Source: Bacteroidaceae bacterium
Lineage (GTDB): Bacteria; Bacteroidota; Bacteroidia; Bacteroidales; Bacteroidaceae
Reading direction: 5' to 3'
Assembly (NCBI GenBank): GCA_017534535.1
Contig: JAFXVZ010000004.1
Coordinates: 40,251 to 104,250, forward strand
DNA length: 64,000 nucleotides
Both the position numbers and the translations under genes were made by a program. Below the pieces are notes generated by a model. That model was not told the origin of the DNA, did not search any database, and saw nothing but the letters and a program-made list of their open reading frames with translations. How positions within the stretch are numbered: the first letter of the stretch is position 1; each line of letters opens with the position of its first letter. Shown in pieces: positions 24,885 through 31,852 of the stretch.

Positions 24885-25021
24885 TCATTCATAGGGACAT
24901 ATATAGGTAAATACCTACCGTCTCATGTGAATGAACCTGATGATACGAGCAGAGCCATGATGTCGGAACAGAGGCCGCGAAAGCGAGATGAGTAGGTTCG
25001 AATCCTACCGCTCGTATCATC
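24885..25021 (+). ncRNA. Structured RNA with tRNA-like 3' domain
   Basis: The 5' module is a hairpin: TCATTCA (24885-24891)/TGAATGA (24928-24934), GGGAC/GTCTC and TAGGT/ACCTA inside. The 3' module is tRNA-like: a 12-bp closing stem GATGATACGAGC (24939-24950)/GCTCGTATCATC (25010-25021); a perfect T-arm GTAGG-TTCGAAT-CCTAC (24992-25008); a D-arm-like hairpin GCC/GGC with TCGGAA in its loop (24954-24975); and, in place of an anticodon arm, a 3-bp stem CGC-GAAA-GCG (24976-24985). No anticodon or CCA end is visible. Bacterial Y RNAs (YrlA) contain this kind of tRNA mimic with a reduced anticodon arm, so a Y-RNA-like RNA is the best guess. A degenerate tRNA is the alternative. Confidence 0.65.
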
Positions 25022-25062
25022 TTTATATTTGAAATAAGTGTTAATAAGAAAACCGAACTATC

Positions 25063-25680
25063 ATGACGACCGAAAGAAAACTAAATGGAATCTGGAATGC
25101 AGAGAGGATTCTGCATGAATACCTCTACTTTTCCCACCACACGCAGCATTTCAAAAAAATCGACCACACGGATGACTCTCCCAATGGCATCAGGATTCGG
25201 AGGTTCGATGCGGTTTTGAAAGCCTATGGGAAAGACGTGTCGGACTTCTGCGAGAACGGTTGGATCATCAGCCAGGCATGTTCGCAAGAGAGAATAGATG
25301 AGCTTCGCCAGCTACTCTCCCAATTTTCCGACGACTACACCATACAGAGATTGCTCAACCACCCCAGAACCTTCAGAAACGACAGAGACATCCGATACAT
25401 GTTTAGAGTACTATTCGAGTATAGAGTAGCACTTTACAAGGTAGAAGATTTCTGGTCAGGGCACATGGAGGGCACACAATCCGTCGCACTGGCCTATTAC
25501 ACCACCAGACAACTCTATGAAAATCATATCAAAGAAGTATGTGAACTCATAGACAAGCTGCTCGTATTGCTGATGGGAGATGATTTCGAGCGGTCCTTCA
25601 CAGAAGAGGAGCTACTCCCCTTCGGCTATCCCGACATCACCGATGACGAGTTGAGACACATGATAGTCGACAACTTTTGA
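25063..25680 (+). CDS. Unknown 205-residue protein behind tRNA-like RNA
   Basis: Not recognised. It is predicted mostly helical, soluble and charged, with no signal peptide and no membrane segment. Notable stretches are LHEYLYFSHHTQHFKKIDHT with four His, IQRLLNHPRTFRNDRDIRYM, and an acidic C-terminus (FTEEELLPFGYPDITDDELR). The start is 42 bp after the tRNA-like RNA, so it is probably the coding part of the same WYL-box transcript and may act with that RNA. A GCGTTGGCACG repeat follows the stop codon by 16 bp. Confidence 0.6.
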   Translation: MTTERKLNGIWNAERILHEYLYFSHHTQHFKKIDHTDDSPNGIRIRRFDAVLKAYGKDVSDFCENGWIISQACSQERIDELRQLLSQFSDDYTIQRLLNHPRTFRNDRDIRYMFRVLFEYRVALYKVEDFWSGHMEGTQSVALAYYTTRQLYENHIKEVCELIDKLLVLLMGDDFERSFTEEELLPFGYPDITDDELRHMIVDNF

Positions 25681-25696
25681 TTTATGTCCATGATAT

Positions 25697-25726
25697 AAAT
25701 GACGCGTTGGCACGTTGGCACACGGG
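25697..25726 (+). repeat. GCGTTGGCACG repeat, copy 2
   Basis: AAATGACGCGTTGGCACG then TTGGCACACGGG, between the converging ends of the 205-aa gene and the RhuM-PLD gene. Confidence 0.85.
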
Positions 25727-25737
25727 AACTATCCCCA

Positions 25738-26613
25738 TCATCGTATAATGCTGAGCAACTCTAAAGCAGAGGTCTCTTGCATCTTGATGAAAGCAAACAG
25801 CTTCTTCCCTGCATCCTTCAGGCTGGCACCAAACAAGTATGGCACATCGTCAATAATCAGGAAACGGTCATGGTTATGACGGCACACCACTACATTAATA
25901 GGAGGATATTGAGCGTTGTGCCTGGCCAGGTCCAACTGTTGTTGTGAGGTAAGTTGCCGAGTATGGATGGTAGCTGTAACACCAGCACCTCGCTTACTCA
26001 GCATCAGCAACGTACATTCGTCTATATAGTTATCCACCAATACAATAGAGGTCTTTGCCTGTTTAATGAGGTTAATAATCTGCACATAAGCATCAAAGAT
26101 TTGGCCATCATAGAAAACACCTTCAACTGGAGGTAAAGATGAACGGACAAAAAACTCGACTTGTTTCTTAAGTTCTGCAATATCAGCACCCTGCTCACCC
26201 ACTCTCTTTTCGATATCAATCATCCGTTGATTTATGACATAACCTTTTAGCAGATATTGTTTCAGGATGCCATTCGCCCATTTCCTGAATTTTGTACCGT
26301 TTAGGGATTTCACTCTATAGCCTACAGAAATAATCACATCAAGGCTATAAAACATTACTGGCTTGTCTGAATTTGTAATGTGCAAAATTTGCACATTGCT
26401 TTCTTCATCAAGTTCCCCCTCTTTAAACACATTTCTAATATGTTTGGAAATTACAGATCGTTCCCGAAGGAACAACATAGAGATTTGTTGTTGGGTCAGC
26501 CAAACGCTATCGTTCTCTACTCGTACCTCCAGTTTGACAGTTTCATCAGGTTGGTACATCACAATCTCGCCCTTTGTGCAATCCATTGCACCTTCATTCA
26601 AAGTTGGTTTCAT
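25738..26613 (-). CDS. RhuM-family protein with C-terminal PLD-like domain
   Basis: 291 residues from the ATG at 26613, chosen because a canonical promoter lies just upstream of it and inside the longer open frame. N-terminal RhuM/virulence-protein domain (about 12-130): GEIVMYQPDETVKLEVRVEN, DSVWLTQQQISMLF (HTH-like), FYSLDVIISVGYRVKS, FRKWANGILKQYLLKGYVIN. A coiled linker then a phospholipase D-like domain with RHNHDRFLIIDD and GASLKDAGKKLFAF follow. RhuM proteins accompany mobile and defence regions; the biochemical role is unproven. The PLD-like part is ~94% identical at DNA level to the next gene. Confidence 0.75.
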   Translation of the reverse strand: MKPTLNEGAMDCTKGEIVMYQPDETVKLEVRVENDSVWLTQQQISMLFLRERSVISKHIRNVFKEGELDEESNVQILHITNSDKPVMFYSLDVIISVGYRVKSLNGTKFRKWANGILKQYLLKGYVINQRMIDIEKRVGEQGADIAELKKQVEFFVRSSLPPVEGVFYDGQIFDAYVQIINLIKQAKTSIVLVDNYIDECTLLMLSKRGAGVTATIHTRQLTSQQQLDLARHNAQYPPINVVVCRHNHDRFLIIDDVPYLFGASLKDAGKKLFAFIKMQETSALELLSIIR

Positions 26614-26646
26614 TGTTATAAATGCTTTTAAAGTTCGTACTGGTTG

Positions 26647-26678
26647 CAAAGATACAACTATAATCTCATTCTCCCAAC
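26647..26678 (-). promoter_or_regulatory. Promoter of the RhuM-PLD gene
   Basis: On the minus strand GTTG (26678-26675), 20 bp, TATCTTTG (26654-26647). It has no WYL-type box. Confidence 0.65.
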
Positions 26679-26695
26679 AACTACTTGACTTTTTT

Positions 26696-26725
26696 AATGA
26701 CGCGTTGGCACGTTGGCACGCGGGG
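26696..26725 (+). repeat. GCGTTGGCACG repeat, copy 3
   Basis: AATGACGCGTTGGCACG then TTGGCACGCGGGG, 10 bp downstream of the 3' end of the second RhuM-PLD gene. It has one base change from copies 1 and 2 (ACACGGG to ACGCGGG). Confidence 0.85.
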
Positions 26726-26735
26726 ACTATCCCCA

Positions 26736-27527
26736 TCATCGTATTATGCTGAGCAATTCTGAAGCAGAGGTCTCTTGCATCTTGATGAAAGCAAACAGCT
26801 TCTTCCCTGCATCCTTCAGGCTGGCACCAAACAAGTATGGCACATCGTCAATAATCAGGAACCGGTCATGGTTATGACGGCACACCACTACATTAATAGT
26901 AGGATATTGAGCGTTGTGCCTGGTCAGGTCCAACTGTTGTTGTGAGGTTAGTTGTCGGGTATGGATGGTAGCTGTAACACCAGCATTTCGTTTACTTAGC
27001 ATCAGCAGCGTGCTTTCGTCTATATAATTATCCACCAATACAATAGAGGTCTTTGCCTGTTTAATGAGATTAGTAATCTGCACATAAGCATCAAAGATCT
27101 GTCCATCATAGAAGACACCTTCAACTGGAGGTAAAGATGAACGGACAAAGAAGTCAACCTTTGATTCAATCAAATTTATTCTCTCATTTTGGTTTTCAAA
27201 ACGCCTGTCAATATTGTTTTCCAGATATGTAAACCGCTGGTTAATAGAGACACCTTTCAGCAAGTAGTCTTTCAAAACACCATTAGCCCATTGTCTGAAC
27301 TCAATACCCTTTTTGGAATTAACTCTAAAGCCAACAGAAATAATAGTATCGAGATTGTAGAAAGTTAGAGTCCTTCGTACCCAACGATTGCCTTCTTGTT
27401 GAACTGTTCGGATTTTCCGAACAGTTGAATCCCTTTTCAGCTCTCCTTGTTCATAAATGTTCTTAATATGATCACTGATGTTTCCCTTACTAGACTGCTC
27501 GGAGAGTTTCTTCTTTCTGTCTAGCAT
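26736..27527 (-). pseudogene. Second RhuM-PLD gene, N-terminally truncated
   Basis: 263 residues. The RhuM domain begins late, at SKGNISDHIKNIYEQGELKR, after an aberrant MLDRKKKLSEQS. The ~35 residues with the WLTQ...F HTH segment are absent, and a TAA lies in frame directly before the ATG. The break coincides with the composite repeat that starts at ~27556. The rest (FYNLDTIISVGFRVNSKK, FRQWANGVLKDYLLKGVSIN, PLD motif RHNHDRFLIIDD) is intact, so a truncated protein could still be made. No promoter of the usual type is seen. Confidence 0.65.
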
Positions 27528-27556
27528 TTATTTAATGAACTAATGAATAATGACTT

Positions 27557-27780
27557 TTCGGAGCAGCGAGGGCAGAGCCAAGCTTGCTTGAGCTATGCCG
27601 AGTCGCGACGAAATTGATGCGAAGCAAAACGATGACCGTTTACCGTTGACCATTTACCGTTGACCATTAGATAAATCGCTCACGCTCGGGATAGTTCAAG
27701 CAAGCTTGAGTCTCCTCTCGCTTACTCGCGATTTTGACCGTTGACCGTTTAACGTTGACCGTTGACCGTTTAATGTTAAA
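27557..27780. repeat. Composite repeat: GC-rich module, TTGACC arrays, inverted copy
   Basis: It starts with a GC-rich module (GGAGCAGCGAGGGCAGAGC at 27560-27578, then GCTATGCCGAGTCGCGA), also found before trpF at 61710. Tandem units of GTTGACC and ATTTACC follow, then a diverged copy of the module in inverted orientation (27674-27732, with CAAGCAAGCTTGA against TCAAGCTTGCTTG), then more GTTGACCGTTT units. The inverted copies can fold into a long hairpin. Confidence 0.7.
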
Positions 27781-28285
27781 CTCCCCACCAGTTATGAGCA
27801 AGCTACGTCTGAAGGAACAGCCTCACTGTATTGGTTACCTGTCGCTTAGGGTGTATTCCTCCACTTCAACAAGAACTTCAGATTTTTTTTTTGCTGTTTT
27901 AGTTACATAGTTACACTATGCTTGATAATTAGTTGATACTTATTATGTTAATGCGAGTGTAACTTTTCTAAGAAGTTACACTAACATACACTACCATACA
28001 CTACCACCAAAACAAGTTGTTTTGGTGCGAGAGAATACTATCATGACACCTATCGGAAGCATTATAACGATACCAAAACAACTTGTTTTGGTGTGAGCGC
28101 ATTACTTTTTCCTGATGATGGAATCATGGTCTCGACTCTGACATTTGCCTATGTTTTACCTTTTAGCAAGCATTTTTTGCCAAATTAGTGTAACTTTATC
28201 AAAAAGGTACACCGCCGTAAATTGTTAATAAACAATAACTAACTCAAAAAGTGTAACTATGTAACTTTTTTCATAAAAAAAAAAT
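27781..28285. other. Gene-free stretch with palindromes
   Basis: No gene is seen. It holds ACACTACC-type direct repeats (27987-28006), two copies of a 21-bp palindrome, and AT-rich sequence leading to the promoter of the Rpn remnant. Confidence 0.5.
28005..28093. repeat. Pair of 21-bp ACCAAAACAA palindromes
   Basis: ACCAAAACAAG then TTGTTTTGGT (28006-28026) and ACCAAAACAAC then TTGTTTTGGT (28072-28092) are each other's reverse complement, differing only in the central base. They lie 66 bp apart, upstream of the Rpn-type gene remnant. Confidence 0.75.
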
Positions 28286-28316
28286 TTTGAGTAGCACTCG
28301 GCTTGCACTATCTTTG
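28286..28316 (+). promoter_or_regulatory. Promoter of the Rpn-type remnant
   Basis: TTTG (28286-28289), 19 bp, TATCTTTG (28309-28316). It is intact although the gene behind it is broken. Confidence 0.75.
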
Positions 28317-28356
28317 CAAAAGATAATTAGTTTATTCACTAATAATGCTTCAAAAT

Positions 28357-28744
28357 ATGAAAGGAAAGTTTATCAACCCTTCTGAACAATATGGAAAAAC
28401 TTGACAAGATGCCTTTTACGGACAAGAATCCCGCTTTTGTGGAATTGATTGACCTTGCCACTTACCAGAACATGAGTGAGGACGAGCAGGTGGCCTACGA
28501 CCGTTCGCTGAAGCGGATGTGGGACTATGACAACATGCTCCGCGGTGAGCGTGAGTATGCGATGGCTGAAGGTGAGGCAAGAGGTGAAGCAAGAGGTAGA
28601 GCTGAGGGTGAGGCAAGAGGTAGAGCTGAAGGTGAGGCAATGGAGAAAGCCAAAATTGCTAAGAATCTGAAGGGTCTGGCTGTGCCTATTGAAATCATCG
28701 TCCAGGCATCAGGCCTTACAAAAGAACAGATAGAAGAACTTTAG
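28357..28744 (+). pseudogene. Rpn/PD-(D/E)XK transposase-like gene with internal deletion
   Basis: The intact promoter leads to an ATG at 28357 encoding MKGKFINPSEQYGKT and a stop. FINP is the family N-terminus that normally continues into the nuclease domain. In another frame from 28391, the last ~117 residues of the same family follow (LDKMPFTDKNPAFVELIDLA, YDRSLKRMWDYDNML, then an EGEARGRA repeat tail ending GLTKEQIEEL). The ~180 catalytic residues between are gone, so it is an internal-deletion pseudogene. A short protein could still be made from 28391. A terminator follows. Confidence 0.7.
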
Positions 28745-28773
28745 GACATGGACCTATCTACCTGTAAACGACT

Positions 28774-28800
28774 AAAGCCTCTGCGGATTGCAGAGGCTTT
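28774..28800 (+). terminator. Terminator after the Rpn remnant
   Basis: AAAGCCTCTGC (28774-28784) and its exact complement (28790-28800) around GGATT, ending in TTT. Confidence 0.8.
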
Positions 28801-28914
28801 AATGTTTCCAAAATTACGCAGCACTTAGTTTAGGCAATAGTATAGGAGTTGGCACAAAATGAGTATAAAATGAACAGGGGAATCCTCAGTCAACAGATAT
28901 AGCACTCCCCTATT

Positions 28915-30096
28915 CTATCTCCAAAATCCGAAGATGCCTTTGCCTTTGGACTTTTCCGCTTCAGGCATGATATCGGATGCCTCGATGCCGTCCATGTCAT
29001 CCACAAAATCTTCTGGCTCAGCGGATTTGTTCTTCGACATCTTCTTATAGGCCTTCTCAAACCCCTTCATCGCCCAAGTCAGTCCTGTGTTCCCCAGTTG
29101 GGTGGGAATCTCTGCCAGGAGGAGAGGAACCTGAGTCAGTGCCTTCATCTTGGCTTTCAGCTTGGCAGTCCTTCCCTTGGCTCCCTTGAGCTCTTTAGAA
29201 CCCTTCTGGAGATAGTATTTCGTGATGTATCCGATGGCGATGGTCATGATGCCATTGGCAAGTCCGTCGGCAAGGGGTGCCAGAGGGATGCCCGGCAGGT
29301 TCAAGTTCCTGACGTACTGGGTGAAGTCGATGTTCGAGGCATCGATATCGGGTATCTCTACGTCGCTCACATCGATATCAACGTCAACATCATCCACGTC
29401 CGAGAGGGCATCTACGGCAGACTCAGCCACACCTTGGAAGAAATAGCTCAGGAAGGCGGAGCTGATGACATAGTAGTAAATCTTTACCAGCTGTATCTTG
29501 TTGGGACGGAAACCAGAGGATTGGACAATGTCAGAGATCATCCGATAGTTCAGACCCAGGGTTGCCAAGGTATCGATTCTGTTGCTGGAGGAGATGGCCG
29601 TAATGACGAAGACCTTGGTGGCATAGGTGATGATGTGCTTATCTACGGCACGATACCTTTGCTTCAGCTCGTCGTTCAGGATGCTTTTGAGCTGACTGAT
29701 GTCCTGAGTGGTTGCCACATCAGCCAAGGCGGTCTTCAGTTCTGCCTGACGGTCAGCCCTTTTCGACGTGGGCATATAGTAGCAATTGTTGCACAGCTTA
29801 TCACCAAACGCCATCAACTGCTTGCGGTAGGCTTCTTCACTCAAACCTTTATCATTGTCCTGAACCGCCAGCACAGGGAATTCTGGAGCGTTGTGTATCT
29901 TCATCATGGGTTGCAGGATGGCGAGATAGACGAGGTAGGTGAACAGGACGAGCAGCAGCAGGTAGAACGCATACTCGAGATAGGGAACACCTATTACCGC
30001 CGTCATTTTCTCACCTATGGTGATGACATTGCCCAGGATCACGATGACGGTGATGAGGACAAAGAGTGCTATGGTCAGATACAGTACTTTTTTCAT
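28915..30096 (-). CDS. DUF697/YcjF-like membrane protein
   Basis: 393 residues. Two N-terminal membrane segments (4-27 and 37-62) and a cytoplasmic DUF697-like part (about 175-230: VFVITAISSSNRIDTLATL, LNYRMISDIVQSSGFRP, VKIYYYVISSAFLSYFFQG) resemble the C-terminal domain of YcjF and of GTPase-associated membrane proteins. A very acidic stretch at about 232-256 has alternating DVD/DID units. A third hydrophobic segment follows near 275-295, then a Lys-rich tail. The family commonly partners a dynamin- or Era-like GTPase, but none is adjacent. The function is unknown. Its leader has palindromes at 30121-30152 and 30178-30192. Confidence 0.6.
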   Translation of the reverse strand: MKKVLYLTIALFVLITVIVILGNVITIGEKMTAVIGVPYLEYAFYLLLLVLFTYLVYLAILQPMMKIHNAPEFPVLAVQDNDKGLSEEAYRKQLMAFGDKLCNNCYYMPTSKRADRQAELKTALADVATTQDISQLKSILNDELKQRYRAVDKHIITYATKVFVITAISSSNRIDTLATLGLNYRMISDIVQSSGFRPNKIQLVKIYYYVISSAFLSYFFQGVAESAVDALSDVDDVDVDIDVSDVEIPDIDASNIDFTQYVRNLNLPGIPLAPLADGLANGIMTIAIGYITKYYLQKGSKELKGAKGRTAKLKAKMKALTQVPLLLAEIPTQLGNTGLTWAMKGFEKAYKKMSKNKSAEPEDFVDDMDGIEASDIMPEAEKSKGKGIFGFWR

Positions 30097-30177
30097 GGTG
30101 CCATTTGTTATGTTAGCTGATGCAGGGATTTACCCATGCATTTTACCCTGCAAATAAAATCATAATTCTCGAATAAA

Positions 30178-30192
30178 ACAACTGGCAGTTGT
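30178..30192. promoter_or_regulatory. 15-bp palindrome before DUF697 gene
   Basis: ACAACTGGCAGTTGT has 7-bp arms around a central base and lies ~80 bp before the start codon of the DUF697-type gene, in the upstream promoter region. It is a possible operator. Confidence 0.35.
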
Positions 30193-30217
30193 ATTTATTT
30201 ATGAGTTTTTGCATTGG

Positions 30218-30244
30218 CCCGTGTGCCAACGTGCCAACGCAGCA
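30218..30244 (-). repeat. GCGTTGGCACG repeat, copy 4
   Basis: Reverse orientation (CCCGTGTGCCAACGTGCCAA then CGCAGCA), 10 bp downstream of the ADP-ribosylglycohydrolase stop codon. Confidence 0.85.
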
Positions 30245-30254
30245 TAAGGTTAAA

Positions 30255-31496
30255 CTATATCTTTATTCCTGCGGGTTGCATGTCACAATAGCGGTCAAGC
30301 CATTGTTGCTTCGCTGGAGTTCTATCATAGTCATATTCACTGACGATGCAACCTTGATGCAGATCATCTGCCACAGCGAGGATGACATCATGCAATTCCA
30401 AGTTCTGCTTGAATCGGGCAGGAATGGCTTCATATCCGATGATTGCACCCAGAATATTACCTGCTACGGCTCCTGTTGAATCACTGTCACCATCGTGATT
30501 TACAGAGGCTATCATGCAATCGGCAAAGTTGTCGATATGACGGGATACGGCATAGAGGGCGATGGCTAATGTTTCTTCCGCTACCCAACCTTCACCCAGT
30601 AGTCGGATGTTGTCAATGTCCTCAGCATCGTTCTCTGCCAGCAGCAGGGCTTTCTTCAACAGACTACTCAGGTATTGGATATCCTTGGGGAAGACCGCGC
30701 CGAAAGGCTTGTCGGCCGGCCACGTCAACTCTGAGGTATGGATATTATCAGGCATCACCATGGTGGGCAACATATCCAAGGCTTCGTCAACCATCTGACG
30801 CAATCGTTCTCGCTGGCTGTCAGGCTGCAAGGCCTTGAATCCCGCTTCACCAAGTATGCGATAGATGACATGAGTCATGACCATTGCAGGCATCCATCCC
30901 AAAGGATGCTTGTGGGTCAAGCGGGCTATCTCACCACCTGCCATATCAATCATCTCAATACTCATGTTATGACGCTGAGTAGCACAAAGCAGGGGCCAAG
31001 GTGCCACACGCATCACCCCACCACAACCCTTGCTGTCGTTCTTGGGCGTACGGCTGTGGATGATATCCTCAATGGCCGACATACAGGTGTAGCCTGGTGC
31101 CCTGCGAGCATATAAGGTGGGGATGGCACTGAGCCAAGTGTGACGAGAATGTTTCTCATGCCGGCTGGCATCCATAATGTCGTGATAGGTTCTGGTCTGG
31201 GTATAGTACCAATCCAAGTAGGCCGCAAGCACATAGAAATGGGGCTGACTGCCAATGCCACGCATATAGTGGCGCGTCAAACCCATGAGCATGCCATTAG
31301 CCGTGAAGAGAGTCATTTGCGTATCGTCGCTAATCAATGCAGCCCCTCCTCTCAGTTCGTAATCCGTGATGCCAGGATGACCGTATTTCTGCAGAATCTG
31401 GTTGTAACGCATGAACTCTACGGTATAGCCCAATGCATCACCTGCGGCTCCACCAATCAAGGAACCACGCACTAAATCTTTCTTTTCTTGTTCCAT
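30255..31496 (-). CDS. ADP-ribosylglycohydrolase (DraG/ARH-like)
   Basis: 413 residues. It matches the ADP-ribosylglycohydrolase family: RGSLIGGAAGDALGYTVEF, ISDDTQMTLFTANG (metal-binding ST/DD motif), RVAPWPLL, TLAIALYAVSRH and NHDGDSDSTGAVAGNILGA (second metal motif). Such enzymes remove ADP-ribose from arginine, serine or nucleic-acid targets. It is longer than minimal DraG (~300), with insertions around the active site. Its promoter carries the shared WYL-type box, and repeats 4 and 5 flank the gene. It probably reverses ADP-ribosylation as part of the same response; the target is unknown. Confidence 0.85.
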   Translation of the reverse strand: MEQEKKDLVRGSLIGGAAGDALGYTVEFMRYNQILQKYGHPGITDYELRGGAALISDDTQMTLFTANGMLMGLTRHYMRGIGSQPHFYVLAAYLDWYYTQTRTYHDIMDASRHEKHSRHTWLSAIPTLYARRAPGYTCMSAIEDIIHSRTPKNDSKGCGGVMRVAPWPLLCATQRHNMSIEMIDMAGGEIARLTHKHPLGWMPAMVMTHVIYRILGEAGFKALQPDSQRERLRQMVDEALDMLPTMVMPDNIHTSELTWPADKPFGAVFPKDIQYLSSLLKKALLLAENDAEDIDNIRLLGEGWVAEETLAIALYAVSRHIDNFADCMIASVNHDGDSDSTGAVAGNILGAIIGYEAIPARFKQNLELHDVILAVADDLHQGCIVSEYDYDRTPAKQQWLDRYCDMQPAGIKI

Positions 31497-31522
31497 CTGT
31501 ATATTGTTTTTAGTTATTCAGC

Positions 31523-31560
31523 TACAAAATTACGATTTATTTGTATCATATCGTGGTACA
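31523..31560 (-). promoter_or_regulatory. WYL-type box promoter 4
   Basis: On the minus strand: box TGTACCACGATATGATACAA (31560-31541), then TAATTTTG (31532-31525), same phase as boxes 1-3. This copy has the best dyad (TGTAYC...GRTACA). Confidence 0.75.
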
Positions 31561-31592
31561 TGCTTCTAAAAAATTTCTTTTTATGTGCATTG

Positions 31593-31616
31593 CCCGTGTG
31601 CCAACGTGCCAACGCG
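31593..31616 (-). repeat. GCGTTGGCACG repeat, copy 5
   Basis: Reverse orientation (CCCGTGTGCCAACGTGCCAA then CGCG), upstream of the ADP-ribosylglycohydrolase promoter. It is the rightmost copy in the window. Confidence 0.85.
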
Positions 31617-31852
31617 GCATAAGTAATAACCCACATATCGAGAAAATAACTCTCCCACAAGAATTATTCCTACAAAAAGGAGTGGTTTATTCAGAATTTA
31701 TGTTTACCTTTGCTTTGTTATGTACGATTCTGCTTGTTTTTTTAATTGCAGCACTAAGGCAAGTGATAATCTGACATGACAAAAATCCTTGGCTTTTTGT
31801 TGCTCAGGAACTTATAAAGAAAGTAAACTAAAGTACTGCGGAATATGGTGAT
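31617..31852. other. Intergenic stretch at right edge of accessory region
   Basis: No gene is recognised. A 77-codon open frame starting at 31541 runs through the repeat and has no family features. No clear promoter for the next gene is seen. Confidence 0.4.

Larger units (their letters stand above)
25697..27150. repeat. Direct duplication of PLD module plus repeat
   Basis: About 450 bp at 25697-26148 recur at 26696-27150 with only scattered differences. Each unit comprises one GCGTTGGCACG repeat and the 3' ~410 bp of a RhuM-PLD gene. The gene sequence upstream of the unit is unrelated at the nucleotide level between the two. Confidence 0.8.

Noticed and set aside
24935-25000. Hammerhead ribozyme suggested by CCTGATGA and GCGAAAGC
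   Set aside because: The three stems required around the conserved core cannot be formed; the GAAA is a tetraloop and CTGATGA is part of the closing stem.
24939-25021. A functional elongator tRNA
   Set aside because: The T-arm and acceptor-like stem are good, but the closing stem has 12 bp, there is no 5-bp anticodon stem or 7-base anticodon loop, and a GAAA tetraloop stub takes its place.
26614-26739. Longer N-terminus for the first RhuM-PLD protein
   Set aside because: The extra frame runs through repeat copy 3 and the gene's own promoter, so it is not transcribed with the gene.
28005-28093. Minimal CRISPR array
   Set aside because: Only two palindromic units in mirror orientation with a 45-bp spacer, no further units and no cas genes.
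29098-30120. A 340-codon open frame on the plus strand
   Set aside because: Antisense to the DUF697-type gene; composition is that of a shadow frame, with no promoter or motif.
21652-31616. Integron attC sites at the GCGTTGGCACG repeats
   Set aside because: The repeat has GTTGGCA rather than GTTRRRY and lacks the paired imperfect arms of attC; no integrase gene is in the window.
31541-31774. 77-codon open frame on the plus strand
   Set aside because: It starts in box 4, runs through repeat copy 5 and matches nothing; it arises from the repeat (ARVPTCQR) and chance.
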